Below are positions 42,463-51,717 of a stretch of 64,000 bases of DNA, one piece after another. A model generated the notes under the pieces. That model was not told where the DNA came from. It did not search any database and saw nothing but the letters and a program-made list of their open reading frames with translations. This DNA is from SIG424 sp045546695 (lineage in GTDB: Bacteria; Bacillota; Clostridia; UBA1212; UBA1255): assembly GCA_045546695.1 (NCBI GenBank), contig JAZQDE010000049.1, positions 47,617 to 111,616 on the forward strand. Reading direction: 5' to 3'. The number at the start of each line of letters is the position of its first letter. The stretch's first letter is position 1. The translations under genes and the position numbers were made by a program.

Positions 42463-44562
42463 TTATACGCTGAATAACAATGTTCCATAATCAGGATACG
42501 GATAATAATCAGATGGAATCAGAAGCTCAATGCTGTCTGCCTTTTCACGGACAAGCGCCATACCGGGCTTTACCATATCGCGCAAGTACTCTGCCTTCTT
42601 GTCAAGAGCCTCAACAGACGTTGCCTCCTTAATCTCAGCCTCAAGTGCATTGATTGCATTGTAAAGGTCGTCGCACAAGCCGGAAAGCTGCATTGCCAGA
42701 GTCTCTTCAGCCGCACTTGCAAGTGCAATCCTGCAATTTGCCTTGGCATTCAGCATATCGCAAAGCTCTTTCGTGTATTTAAGAGCCGCCGGCAGAATGT
42801 CTTTTTTTGCCATATCTACCATAGTCGCAGCCTCAATTGCAATTATTTTACAATAATTTTCCAGAAGAATCTCTCTGCGTGAGTGCACTTCTGCCTCTGT
42901 GAAAATATTATGTCGTGCAAACAACTCAATATTCTTTTTATCTGTATAATGGCTGAGTGCCTCCGGTGTAGACGCAAGGTCAAGAAGACCTCTTGCCTTC
43001 GCCTCGTCGCGCCATTCTTGTGTATAGCCGTTGCCGTTGAAAATAATGCGCTTGTGCTTTTTGATAGTAGTTTTAATAATATCATTAAGTTCTGCCTTAA
43101 AGTCCTCTGCGTCTTTTGATTTCTCAAGCTTGTCGGCAAATTCCATCAGAACGTCTGCAACAATAGTGTTGAGAATAATGTTTGGACCTGAAATAGACAG
43201 TGACGCGCCGGGCATACGGAATTCAAATTTATTACCTGTAAATGCAAATGGCGACGTGCGGTTGCGGTCTGTGTTGTCTTTTGGGAAATTCGGCAGCGTA
43301 TGTACGCCGATTTCCATATATGATGACTTCGCGCCGTCGTATGTCTTGCCTGTCTCAATAGCAGTCAGGATGTCTGTAAGCTCTGTACCCAGGAACATGG
43401 AAATAATTGCCGGTGGAGCTTCTGCAGCGCCGAGACGGTGGTCGTTGCCGGGCGTTGCAACTGATATACGAAGCAAATCCTGATTCTGGTCAACAGCCTT
43501 GATAACTGCGCACAAAAACAGCAAAAACTGTGCATTTTCAAACGGAGATGAACCGGGTTCAAGCAGATTCACACCTGTATCTGTGCAAAGCGACCAGTTG
43601 TTGTGTTTACCACTTCCTGCCACACTGCTGAACGGCTTTTCATGAAGCAGACAAACAAGTCCTTTTCTTTGTGCAACCTTTTTCATCACGTCCATCGTAA
43701 TCTGGTTGTGGTCGGTTGCTTTATTTGTATCTGTGAAAATCGGCGCAAGCTCATGCTGTGCAGGAGCTGCCTCATTATGCTCTGTCTTGGCAAGAATTCC
43801 CAGCTTCCACAGCTCTTCGTTGAGAGTGTCCATGTAGTCTTTAACACGTGGCTTGATCGAGCCGAAATAATGGTCGTCAAGCTCCTGAGCTTTGGGTGGA
43901 CGGCTTCCGAATAATGTTCTGCCTGTGAAAATAAGGTCGCGTCTTTGCTTGTACACTTCGTTGTCAATCAGGAAATACTCCTGCTCTGCACCGACTGTAA
44001 CGTTTACTTGTCTTACGTTTGTAACACCGAACAGACGAACAATTCTGGTGGCCTGTTTGTTGATTGCTTCGATTGATTTAAGAAGCGGTGTTTTTTTATC
44101 TAAAGCTTCTCCACCAAATGAGCAAAAGACAGTGGGAATGCACAGAGTCTTTTCACGAATAAATGCATAAGACGTAGGATCCCATGCCGTGTATCCACGC
44201 GCCTCAAAGGTAGCACGAAGACCTCCCGATGGGAAGCTGGAAGCATCCGGCTCACCCTTTACAAGCTCTTTGCCTGAAAATTCCATAATAACGTGGCCAT
44301 CGTCGACGGGAGAAATAAAACTGTCATGCTTTTCAGCGGTAATACCTGTCATCGGCTGGAACCAGTGCGTAAAGTGCGTCGCACCCTTTTCAATCGCCCA
44401 GTCCTTCATCGCATTTGCGACGATACCGGCAATATCTCCGGGCAGAGTCTTACCTTCGCTCATAGTCTTGCGAAGCGCTTTGTAGGTCTCTTTTGGCAGG
44501 CGTTCTCGCATAACACTGTCGTTGAAAACCATGCTGGCAAATATATCTGAAATTGTACTCAA
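42463..44562 (-). CDS. glnN: Type III glutamine synthetase
   Basis: 699 residues, the length and motifs of GSIII (GlnN): FMSMVFN-like start, WFQPMTG, VGAEQEYFLID, NEAAPAQHELAPIF, GSGKHNNWSL and NRTSPFAFTGNKFEFR. Assimilates ammonia into glutamine. The start is a TTG at 44562 preceded by GGGAG 8 bases upstream; no in-frame ATG fits better. It begins the run that continues with the dipeptidase and serS. Confidence 0.93.
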   Translation of the reverse strand: MSTISDIFASMVFNDSVMRERLPKETYKALRKTMSEGKTLPGDIAGIVANAMKDWAIEKGATHFTHWFQPMTGITAEKHDSFISPVDDGHVIMEFSGKELVKGEPDASSFPSGGLRATFEARGYTAWDPTSYAFIREKTLCIPTVFCSFGGEALDKKTPLLKSIEAINKQATRIVRLFGVTNVRQVNVTVGAEQEYFLIDNEVYKQRRDLIFTGRTLFGSRPPKAQELDDHYFGSIKPRVKDYMDTLNEELWKLGILAKTEHNEAAPAQHELAPIFTDTNKATDHNQITMDVMKKVAQRKGLVCLLHEKPFSSVAGSGKHNNWSLCTDTGVNLLEPGSSPFENAQFLLFLCAVIKAVDQNQDLLRISVATPGNDHRLGAAEAPPAIISMFLGTELTDILTAIETGKTYDGAKSSYMEIGVHTLPNFPKDNTDRNRTSPFAFTGNKFEFRMPGASLSISGPNIILNTIVADVLMEFADKLEKSKDAEDFKAELNDIIKTTIKKHKRIIFNGNGYTQEWRDEAKARGLLDLASTPEALSHYTDKKNIELFARHNIFTEAEVHSRREILLENYCKIIAIEAATMVDMAKKDILPAALKYTKELCDMLNAKANCRIALASAAEETLAMQLSGLCDDLYNAINALEAEIKEATSVEALDKKAEYLRDMVKPGMALVREKADSIELLIPSDYYPYPDYGTLLFSV

Positions 44563-44654
44563 AACATCATCTCCCGATTGATATGTATACCTTGGGAATG
44601 GTATTACAAGTTGCTGTAAAAGTCAAGAACAACTGCAATATCTGAGTTATTTTA

Positions 44655-44684
44655 TTGACAAATACCATGTGAAAATGATACTAT
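44655..44684 (+). promoter_or_regulatory. Sigma-A promoter of paaK-ACT
   Basis: TTGACA, 18 bases, TACTAT, about 40 bases before the start. The spacer contains GTGAAAA. Confidence 0.65.
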
Positions 44685-44726
44685 TTCACCCAGGTAAACT
44701 ATTAATTCAGAAAGTTCTGGTGAATA

Positions 44727-46040
44727 ATGAAAATGGCTAAAAAATATTGGAATGAAGAGATCGAGACTATGAAATATGAGGACATGCGGGCTCTTCAGTC
44801 AGAAAGGCTTGTAAAACAAGTCAAACACGTTTACGAGAACGTTCCTTATTACCGCGATCTGATGGATAAAAAGGGCGTTACTCCGGACGATATCAAAGGG
44901 ATTGATGACCTTCACAAACTTCCTTTCCTTTCAAAAAGTGACTTGCGCGATGCTTACCCCTACGGTCTGCTTGCCGTACCGGTTAAGGATTGTGTAAGAA
45001 TTCAGTCTACTTCAGGCACTACAGGCAAGAGAGTTGTTGCATTTTATACACAGCACGACGTTGATTTGTGGGAAGATTGTTGCGCTCGTGCGATTGTTGC
45101 TGTCGGCGGTGATGAAAATGACGTTTGCCAGGTTTGCTATGGCTACGGTCTTTTCACAGGAGGCCCCGGACTCAACGGTGGCTCACATAAGGTCGGCTGT
45201 CTTACGCTCCCAATGTCTTCAGGCAATACAGAGCGTCAGATTCAGTTTATGATGGACCTTGGCTCTACCATTATCTGCTGCACACCTTCATACGCGGCAT
45301 ATATCGGCGAGAGTCTTAAAGAAGCAGGCTTCAAGCCTGAGGACAACAAGCTTCGCGCAGGTATTTTCGGTGCCGAGCCATGGACCGAGGAAATGCGCCG
45401 CGATATCGAGGCGTCATTGGGCATCAAGGCATATGATATTTATGGTCTTACAGAGACCTCCGGCCCCGGCGTTGCATTTGAGTGCGAAGCGCAGGCAGGA
45501 ATGCACATAAACGAAGATAATTTTATTGCGGAGATTATCGATCCTGACACAGGAGAGGTTCTTCCCGAGGGCAGCAAGGGCGAACTGGTATTTACTTCCA
45601 TTACAAAAGAAGCCTTTCCTCTTCTTCGCTACCGCACACGCGATATCTGCGTTCTCACACGTGAAAAGTGTTCTTGCGGCAGAACACTCGTGAAAATGTC
45701 CAAACCTATGGGCAGAAGCGATGATATGCTCATCATCAGAGGTGTAAACGTATTCCCGTCACAGATTGAAGCTGTTCTTCTCAAAGAAGGTTACGCTCCG
45801 AATTACCAGATTGTGGTTGACAGAATCAACAACACCGACACACTTGACATTAACGTTGAGCTTCTTCCCGAGCAGTTCGGCGATACAGTCAAAGAGACTG
45901 CATCTTATGAAAAGAAGCTTACAGAGAGCATCAAAACTATGCTCGGTATCAATCCTAAAGTTCACTTACTTGCGCCTAAGTCTATCGCCCGCAGCGAAGG
46001 CAAGGCAGTAAGAGTTATTGACAAACGTAAATTACACTGA
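44727..46040 (+). CDS. paaK: Phenylacetate-CoA ligase family protein
   Basis: 437 residues, adenylate-forming enzyme. AMP-binding motif STSGTTGKRV, DIYGLTETSGPG, YRTRDI, the zinc-like cluster CSCGRTL and the C-terminal catalytic lysine region ARSEGKAVRV. It activates an aryl acid (phenylacetate or indoleacetate) to its CoA thioester. Paired with an ACT-domain gene, a common arrangement in anaerobes where the enzymes take part in aromatic amino-acid metabolism. No strong Shine-Dalgarno is seen; a second ATG is two codons in. Confidence 0.9.
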   Translation: MKMAKKYWNEEIETMKYEDMRALQSERLVKQVKHVYENVPYYRDLMDKKGVTPDDIKGIDDLHKLPFLSKSDLRDAYPYGLLAVPVKDCVRIQSTSGTTGKRVVAFYTQHDVDLWEDCCARAIVAVGGDENDVCQVCYGYGLFTGGPGLNGGSHKVGCLTLPMSSGNTERQIQFMMDLGSTIICCTPSYAAYIGESLKEAGFKPEDNKLRAGIFGAEPWTEEMRRDIEASLGIKAYDIYGLTETSGPGVAFECEAQAGMHINEDNFIAEIIDPDTGEVLPEGSKGELVFTSITKEAFPLLRYRTRDICVLTREKCSCGRTLVKMSKPMGRSDDMLIIRGVNVFPSQIEAVLLKEGYAPNYQIVVDRINNTDTLDINVELLPEQFGDTVKETASYEKKLTESIKTMLGINPKVHLLAPKSIARSEGKAVRVIDKRKLH

Positions 46041-46058
46041 TTTGACAGGAGGCGTGTT

Positions 46059-46490
46059 ATGAATATTAAACAATTATCTATTTTCGTCGAAAACAAAGAA
46101 GGCAAACTCGGCATCGTTACTGACGTACTGGCAAAGGCCAACATTGATATGAGAGCTCTTTCTTTAGCTGATACTGCTGATTTTGGTATCATGCGTGTTA
46201 TCGTTTCTGATGCAGACAAAGCTCGCGATATTCTGCTCGACAACCACATTCTGGCAAGAGTAAATCACGTTATCGCTGTTGCTATTCCAGATGAGCCGGG
46301 TAGTTTGTCAAAGATGATCAACGCTTTGAGCAATAGTGGCGTCAACATCGAATATCTGTATGCTTTCAATAAAACATACAATAATCTCGTTTGTTTTGTT
46401 GTACGAGTTGATTACAATGACAAAGCATGCCACGTACTGACATCAAATGGATTTAAGGTTCTGTGCAGCGAAGAGCTTGAGCTTGTGTAA
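46059..46490 (+). CDS. Tandem ACT-domain protein
   Basis: 143 residues made of two ACT domains (~1-68 and ~70-143): KQLSIFVENKEGKLGIVTDVL and VIAVAIPDEPGSLSKMINAL. ACT domains bind amino acids. The gene follows paaK by 18 bases with AGGAGG. Likely an amino-acid sensor that modulates its partner ligase; this is inferred from the recurrent pairing. Confidence 0.85.
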   Translation: MNIKQLSIFVENKEGKLGIVTDVLAKANIDMRALSLADTADFGIMRVIVSDADKARDILLDNHILARVNHVIAVAIPDEPGSLSKMINALSNSGVNIEYLYAFNKTYNNLVCFVVRVDYNDKACHVLTSNGFKVLCSEELELV

Positions 46491-46507
46491 GATGACTTAA
46501 GAATAAT

Positions 46508-46544
46508 AAAAAGTCCCGGGTCGGATTTCCCGGGACTTTTTTTG
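46508..46544. terminator. Bidirectional terminator between ACT gene and asnA
   Basis: Stem AGTCCCGGG / CCCGGGACT with seven T on the plus side and five on the minus side, serving both convergent operons. Confidence 0.9.
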
Positions 46545-46561
46545 TTAACCATTTTTACATT

Positions 46562-47572
46562 TTAAAGCAAAATTATATTATTTTCACGGCACGTATCTAC
46601 CATATCCTCCGGCCATACAGATACCTGTACTTCGCCGATGTGAGCCTTGCTGAGGAGCACCAGACAAAGTCTTGACTGGCCGATACCACCGCCGATTGTC
46701 AGCGGATATGTACCTGAGGCAACAGCTTTGTGATAAGGAAAACTCATACGATGTTGCTGCGCGCTTATTTCAAGCTGGTGTGCAAGAGAAGCGGAATCTA
46801 CACGGATACCCATAGAAGACAGCTCAACTGCGCAGCCTAAGACGTCATGCCACATGAAAAGGTCACCATTTAAAGACCAGTCATCATAGTCAGGAGCTCT
46901 GCCGTCGTGACGTTTGCCCGATTTGAGTGCTCCGCCGATTTGCATTATAAATACTGTCTTGTGAAGCTTTGTGATGGCATTTTCACGCTCTTTGGCAGTA
47001 AAATCAGGATACATGTCTTCCAGTTCCTGGGTTGTGATAAAGAATACTTCCTTTTCACTTACAAAAGAAAGCTGAGGATAAGCTGCTGTCAGAATCCGGC
47101 AAGTCTCGTTGATAGCAAGCGCAATACGGCGAACTGTTTCTTTAAGATAATCGAGCGTTCTGTCCTGCTTTGTGATTACAGCTTCCCAGTCCCATTGATC
47201 AACGAACACAGAATGGAGATTGTCAACGTCGTCATCGCGGCGGATGGCGTTCATGTCTGTATATATTCCCTCACCCGGATTGTAACCATATTTTGCCAAT
47301 GCAGCACGCTTCCATTTTGCCAGAGACTGGACAATCTCAACTTCAGTATCTTCCTGCTCTTTGAGCGTAAAGTTAACCTTTCTCTCAACGCCGTTGAGGT
47401 CGTCGTTGATACCGCTTGCTTTCGTAACGATAAGCGGAGCTGTGACGCGGTCCAGGTTAAGAGCTTTTGCGAGCTTTACCTGAAACGTATCTTTGATGAG
47501 CTTTATTGCTCTTTGTGTGTCGCGCTGCGTAAGTGCAGAGGCATAATCTTTTGGTAAAGTAAGTCTTTTCAT
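46562..47572 (-). CDS. asnA: Aspartate-ammonia ligase
   Basis: 336 residues, ammonia-dependent asparagine synthetase resembling a class II synthetase core. Motifs include LNGVERKVNF in the form DLNGVERKV, SVFVDQWDWE, RHDGRAPDYDDW, GDLFMWHDVLG and the C-terminal TIGGGIGQSRL. Overlaps asnS by 4 bases and so shares its asparagine-sensing T-box. Confidence 0.95.
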   Translation of the reverse strand: MKRLTLPKDYASALTQRDTQRAIKLIKDTFQVKLAKALNLDRVTAPLIVTKASGINDDLNGVERKVNFTLKEQEDTEVEIVQSLAKWKRAALAKYGYNPGEGIYTDMNAIRRDDDVDNLHSVFVDQWDWEAVITKQDRTLDYLKETVRRIALAINETCRILTAAYPQLSFVSEKEVFFITTQELEDMYPDFTAKERENAITKLHKTVFIMQIGGALKSGKRHDGRAPDYDDWSLNGDLFMWHDVLGCAVELSSMGIRVDSASLAHQLEISAQQHRMSFPYHKAVASGTYPLTIGGGIGQSRLCLVLLSKAHIGEVQVSVWPEDMVDTCRENNIILL

Positions 47573-48948
47573 CGTATGCTACCTACTGTTCTTGGGTAAA
47601 GAATTACGTCACGGATATTTGTCATGCCTGTTACGTACATAATGATTCTTTCAAAACCGAGGCCGAATCCACTGTGAGGCACGCTGCCGAATTTACGAAG
47701 ATCGATATAGTCAGCGTACTCGTCGATGTTCATATTGCGGTCTTTCATCGCCTGAAGAAGCTTGTCGTAGTCAGCTTCACGCTCGCTGCAGCCGATAATC
47801 TCGCCAACGCCCGGAACGAGCAGGTCTGTTGCTGCAACAGTCTTTCCGTCGGGATTTTGTTTCATATAGAAAGACTTGATTTCCTTCGGATAGTTTGTGA
47901 TGAAAACAGGCTTGTTGAATACTTCTTCTGTGATATATCTTTCATGCTCTGTCTGAAGGTCAGCACCCCAGTAAACGGGATACTGGAATTTTTTACCGGA
48001 TTCCTGAAGCATCTTTACTGCGTCTGTGTAATCAAGCACAGCAAATTCGTTGTTGATAAGATTGTTGAGCTTGTCGATGAGGCCCTTATTATTTTCCGGA
48101 ATTCTCTCGTTAAAGAAGTTAATCTCCTCAGCGCATTTTTCAAGAACATCTCTTACAACATATTTAATCATATCTTCTGCAATTTCAATGATATCGGGAA
48201 GCTCTGCAAAAGCAACTTCAGGCTCAACGTGCCAGAATTCGGCAACGTGTCTTGGAGTATTGCTGTTTTCCGCACGGAAGCTCGGTCCGAATGTGTAAAT
48301 CTTGCCCATCGCCATAGCGGCTACTTCGCCTTCGAGCTGACCCGAAACGCTCAAAGATGCGTGCTTTCCGAAGAAGTCGTCTGCGTAATATTCGTCGCTG
48401 TTTTTATATTTATCGCTGTAACCGATTGTCGTTACGGTAAAAGTCTCGCCCGCGCCTTCGCAGTCACTGCCTGTCAGGAGTGGTGAGTTGATATATACAT
48501 AGTTGTTTTTCTGGAAATATGTGTGAATTGAGTCAGCCATTACTGATCTTACTCTCAGAACTGCGTTGAAAATGTTTGTTCTGACACGAAGATGTGGCAT
48601 TGTTCTTAAAAATTCAAGTGAGTGTCTCTTCTTCTGGAGCGGATAGTCAGCCGGTGATTTGCCGAGCAAAGTAACCTCTGTAGCGTTAATCTCGTTTACG
48701 CCGTTTCTGCCTTCAACTGCTGTGCCGACTACTTTTACAGACGCGCCGAGCTTGAGTGCCTCGTCATCTACTGTGAGTCCTGCCTTGTCAATAACTACCT
48801 GAATATGGCTAAGAGACGTACCGTCATTCAGTTCAAAAAATGCCATGTTTTTTGAATCTCTTGCCGTTCTTACCCATCCACAAACTGTAACTTCTTTGCC
48901 TGTGTAATCTTTGTTTTCTCTTACAATCTTAATGTCCAGATGTTTCAT
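47569..48948 (-). CDS. asnS: Asparaginyl-tRNA synthetase
   Basis: 459 residues from the ATG at 48948 with AGGAGG 6 bases upstream; the longer frame runs through the T-box terminator. N-terminal OB-fold (VCGWVRTARDSKNMAFFELN), class II motif 2 FRAENSNTPRHVAEFWHVEPE and motif 3 GFGLGFERIIMY. AsnRS rather than AspRS is indicated by the NT in that motif and the cotranscribed asnA. Confidence 0.95.
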   Translation of the reverse strand: MKHLDIKIVRENKDYTGKEVTVCGWVRTARDSKNMAFFELNDGTSLSHIQVVIDKAGLTVDDEALKLGASVKVVGTAVEGRNGVNEINATEVTLLGKSPADYPLQKKRHSLEFLRTMPHLRVRTNIFNAVLRVRSVMADSIHTYFQKNNYVYINSPLLTGSDCEGAGETFTVTTIGYSDKYKNSDEYYADDFFGKHASLSVSGQLEGEVAAMAMGKIYTFGPSFRAENSNTPRHVAEFWHVEPEVAFAELPDIIEIAEDMIKYVVRDVLEKCAEEINFFNERIPENNKGLIDKLNNLINNEFAVLDYTDAVKMLQESGKKFQYPVYWGADLQTEHERYITEEVFNKPVFITNYPKEIKSFYMKQNPDGKTVAATDLLVPGVGEIIGCSEREADYDKLLQAMKDRNMNIDEYADYIDLRKFGSVPHSGFGLGFERIIMYVTGMTNIRDVILYPRTVGSIR

Positions 48949-48965
48949 TTTTTGCCTCCTGAATA

Positions 48966-49250
48966 TAAAAAATGCATAGCTTGCTTCCTGCCTAATAGGA
49001 CGCTTGCTATGCTCACGCGGTACCACCTATTTTGCCTTGCCACATTATGGCCGGCCACTCTTACGGATCTTTTCAATCCTTTTTACTTAACGCGTAAATC
49101 ACGGCTTCCCTAATAAAAGTGCTCTTCGTTCAGGTCGCGGCTCCGGAGTGTTATTCGTGAAAATTCATTCTGCGCAGCTCTCACCATCCTGCGCTCGCTT
49201 TGAGTGATAAGTCTCAGTACTTCTCTCCATCATTGCCTTTGATAGTATTA
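48966..49250 (-). promoter_or_regulatory. T-box leader (asparagine-specific)
   Basis: Minus strand. The antiterminator T-box AGGTGGTACCGCG is at 49016-49028. The competing terminator (48966-49012) has stem GCATAGCAAGCGTCC with T6. In Stem I the sequence GAATAACACTCC offers AAC as specifier codon, matching Asn. Uncharged tRNA-Asn should raise asnS-asnA expression. Confidence 0.9.
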
Positions 49251-49267
49251 TTTATTTTTACCGTGAA

Positions 49268-49296
49268 AGTATACCGCGGTGAAAAAATATTGTCAA
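49268..49296 (-). promoter_or_regulatory. Sigma-A promoter of asnS-asnA
   Basis: TTGACA, 17 bases, TATACT on the minus strand, directly upstream of the T-box leader. Confidence 0.85.
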
Positions 49297-49308
49297 CCCT
49301 GTCGGTGT

Positions 49309-49336
49309 TTGATTTTCACCTGTTGTATGATAGAAT
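49309..49336 (+). promoter_or_regulatory. Promoter of the 49367 lipoprotein gene
   Basis: TTGATT, 16 bases, TAGAAT preceded by TGA; divergent from the asnS promoter 13 bases away. The start has GAGGAGG. Confidence 0.6.
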
Positions 49337-49366
49337 ACAGTATATTCTTTTTTCTGAGGAGGACCT

Positions 49367-50494
49367 ATGAAAATTTTCAGAACTGTTATATTGTTAGCGC
49401 TGTGCGCTATTATGGTTTTACCATTTGCGGGATGCAAGGATGATTCCAATCTCTGGGAAATCTCCCCCGATGACTGTGACCCATTTCTTTCCAGCCCACC
49501 GCCTGTTGTAGACGGAGATGATGAGTCTTTAATAAAAAGAATGCTCTACGAGGCACAGGTTATTACAGATTTTGCCAGGGACAATGAATTCCGGTACGGC
49601 AATGCAAAGATCAATCCAGCCGTAAACTGGGAACACCTGAGCGTAGAACAAGCTATCGACCCGAGTGAAAGAATCGTTTCATGCGACAGACTTGTCAGCT
49701 GGATACTTTGCAGATCAGGTTTTACAGATTACCAGCCTTTCTTCTACGGCGGTGACATGATGGCAATTTTTGACGCTTGCAACTTTGAAAGAATTACAAG
49801 TGTTGAAAACTTAAGAGCAGGAGATATCGTCTTTATCGATACAAACGGTCTGCCCGGCGACGACCACGTATTCCTCTGCGCCAGCAAGAATCTCGGCGGC
49901 AACGTCTACCTTCGCTACGATCACGGCAGTGATGCAAGAATCCAGTGCAACAAAGGCACTGAAGTCACAGCCGGCCAGCAGCCTTTTAAGGAGGAAATAA
50001 CCGGTTTCCTTTTTGCTTACAGACCAAATGCTGACCATATGCCTGAAAAGAAGCCGGCTACGCCGATTCCGACTTTAGAGCCGACTGCAGCTCCAACAAA
50101 GAAGCCCGACAATATTGTTGAAATTAACGTACCAAACCTTCCGACAGCGCAGGATTTCTTTGCGGGCGGATATAAAAAGTTTGTTCTGCTTGTCACTTCA
50201 GAAGAAGGCCTGTCAATCGGAAGCCACGACCTTAGTAAATATGGAAAAATTATCCTTTCATACGGCGCCGATCCGAATGCAGATATAAGCACGCACAAAG
50301 TACACCTCAGGGATTCTTCCGGTAACATCGTTGCCTCTGGCACGCTTACAAGAAGTAATGGTGAATTCTGGTCCTTTGGCACGAGAAATGTAGAATTGAC
50401 TATCGATTCTTCGTACAGCGGCGAGCTTTTCATTGGCAAAGACTCCCCTGCGCACAACATCGCAGTCAGTGAAATTTATTTTGAATTAAAATGA
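49367..50494 (+). CDS. Lipoprotein with NlpC/P60-like domain, paralogue of 2134-3462
   Basis: 375 residues with lipobox LPFAGC. Residues ~60-225 match the N-terminal domain of the protein at 2134 nearly block for block: KINPAVNWEHLSVEQAIDPS, SCDRLVSWILCRSGF, RAGDIVFID, DHVFLCAS, RYDHGSDARIQCNKGTE. The Cys of SCDRL and the His of DHVF are candidate catalytic residues. A Pro/Thr linker leads to a different C-terminal beta domain (~255-375), so the same enzymatic module is joined to different binding modules. Its 3' end overlaps the convergent phosphoesterase gene by 19 bases. Confidence 0.7.
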   Translation: MKIFRTVILLALCAIMVLPFAGCKDDSNLWEISPDDCDPFLSSPPPVVDGDDESLIKRMLYEAQVITDFARDNEFRYGNAKINPAVNWEHLSVEQAIDPSERIVSCDRLVSWILCRSGFTDYQPFFYGGDMMAIFDACNFERITSVENLRAGDIVFIDTNGLPGDDHVFLCASKNLGGNVYLRYDHGSDARIQCNKGTEVTAGQQPFKEEITGFLFAYRPNADHMPEKKPATPIPTLEPTAAPTKKPDNIVEINVPNLPTAQDFFAGGYKKFVLLVTSEEGLSIGSHDLSKYGKIILSYGADPNADISTHKVHLRDSSGNIVASGTLTRSNGEFWSFGTRNVELTIDSSYSGELFIGKDSPAHNIAVSEIYFELK

Positions 50495-51636
50495 ATACTT
50501 ACAATTTCGCTGTCGCTTCCGACTCTCACAGGAGGCCCCCACGTGCCGATACCTGAGGAAACAACAATCTGTGTCCCGCCTTCTTCGCGATACAGTCCGT
50601 AGTCCACAGTGTACATAGCACCCGTGATAAGGCTTCCGGGAAATACCTGTCCGTGGTGAGTATGTCCCGACAGTACAAGATCAACCTCGCCGTTATATTC
50701 GCTGATAGCAGCCGGGTTGTGGTCCATAACAATTATTGGAAGAGTTTCGTCTGCGCCCTCTAAAACGGCCGACAGACTCTTCCTTTTCATATCATCATAT
50801 TTTCCGATAGGAGAGCCATCAAGCCTTCCCACAAGCGTGAAAAGGTTGTCAATCTCAACATATTCATCATTAAGGAGCGTAATATTGCACTTTTCAAAAA
50901 AATCCATCATTTGAGGCAGACTCTCCCCTGCATCGTGGTTTCCAAGGCACGCATACACGCCATATTCTGACGAAATGCCACGCAGCGTTTCAGCCGCCTT
51001 TTCACTATTATATATACAATTAAAATCAGTATTGAAAAAGTCACCTGCTATGCACACAACGTCAGGGTCCCGGCTGTTTATCTCATCTACAATGTCAGCC
51101 AGGCGCGCCTCAGACCTTGCCGAGCCAAGATGAAGGTCTGTAATCAGCACGAGATTCAAATCCCGGTTCATCTGCCTGCCCTCAAGCTCAATATTGTACG
51201 AAGCGTGTTTGATATTATTTGCATGTATAAGGCCGTAAGTGACTGTTACAGTGGTGAAAAGAAGCACTACGATCACGCTGACCATGCGCACATTCGGTTC
51301 AAGCGGCCATTTTACAACCTTGAAAAGTCTCAGTATAAGCAGCACTAAGTCAGATAAAATAACAAAAATCAGCAGATATAAGAATATTCCCATCCAATAC
51401 GAGCTGATAACGTCAGTTACACGTGCAATGCCGCGGCTAAGAGGCATAAAAGCGCCGACAAAGCCCAGTATCATTATCACTGCCATTGCCATGAAAAAAA
51501 CGAAGAATGGCCAGAAACGCATGTTTGGCAGAAAATAGTTTGCGCACTGGAAAATACGTCTTGCGAGATAATAATTCGCGCCGCCGATAAATGATAATAA
51601 TGTTATAAATACAATTGCTGTTATTATTATGTGCAT
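50476..51636 (-). CDS. Membrane-anchored metallophosphoesterase
   Basis: 386 residues. Four predicted transmembrane helices in the first ~140 residues, then a calcineurin-like phosphoesterase domain with DLHLG, AGDFFN, LGNHDAG and SGHTHHGQ, all dimetal motifs. Related to YkuE/YaeI-type enzymes that may hydrolyse lipid-linked pyrophosphates such as UDP-diacylglucosamine; the real substrate is unknown. Because of the fixed N-terminal helices the catalytic domain is membrane-tethered. Confidence 0.85.
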   Translation of the reverse strand: MHIIITAIVFITLLSFIGGANYYLARRIFQCANYFLPNMRFWPFFVFFMAMAVIMILGFVGAFMPLSRGIARVTDVISSYWMGIFLYLLIFVILSDLVLLILRLFKVVKWPLEPNVRMVSVIVVLLFTTVTVTYGLIHANNIKHASYNIELEGRQMNRDLNLVLITDLHLGSARSEARLADIVDEINSRDPDVVCIAGDFFNTDFNCIYNSEKAAETLRGISSEYGVYACLGNHDAGESLPQMMDFFEKCNITLLNDEYVEIDNLFTLVGRLDGSPIGKYDDMKRKSLSAVLEGADETLPIIVMDHNPAAISEYNGEVDLVLSGHTHHGQVFPGSLITGAMYTVDYGLYREEGGTQIVVSSGIGTWGPPVRVGSDSEIVSIHFNSK

Positions 51637-51655
51637 ATTTGCTTCTTTCTTTTGA

Positions 51656-51692
51656 AGAAAAACCTCAGCACACGATGACGCGCGCTGAGGTT
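51656..51692 (-). terminator. Terminator after rhaB
   Basis: Stem AACCTCAGC / GCTGAGGTT followed by T-rich sequence on the minus strand. Confidence 0.85.
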
Positions 51693-51717
51693 TGTGTTGA
51701 TTGTAATAAATTGGTTA

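Noticed and set aside
46907..48486. Long plus-strand frames (46907-47557 and 47674-48486) opposite asnA and asnS
   Set aside because: Both are antisense to well-identified synthetase genes; composition is Cys/Phe-rich shadow translation.
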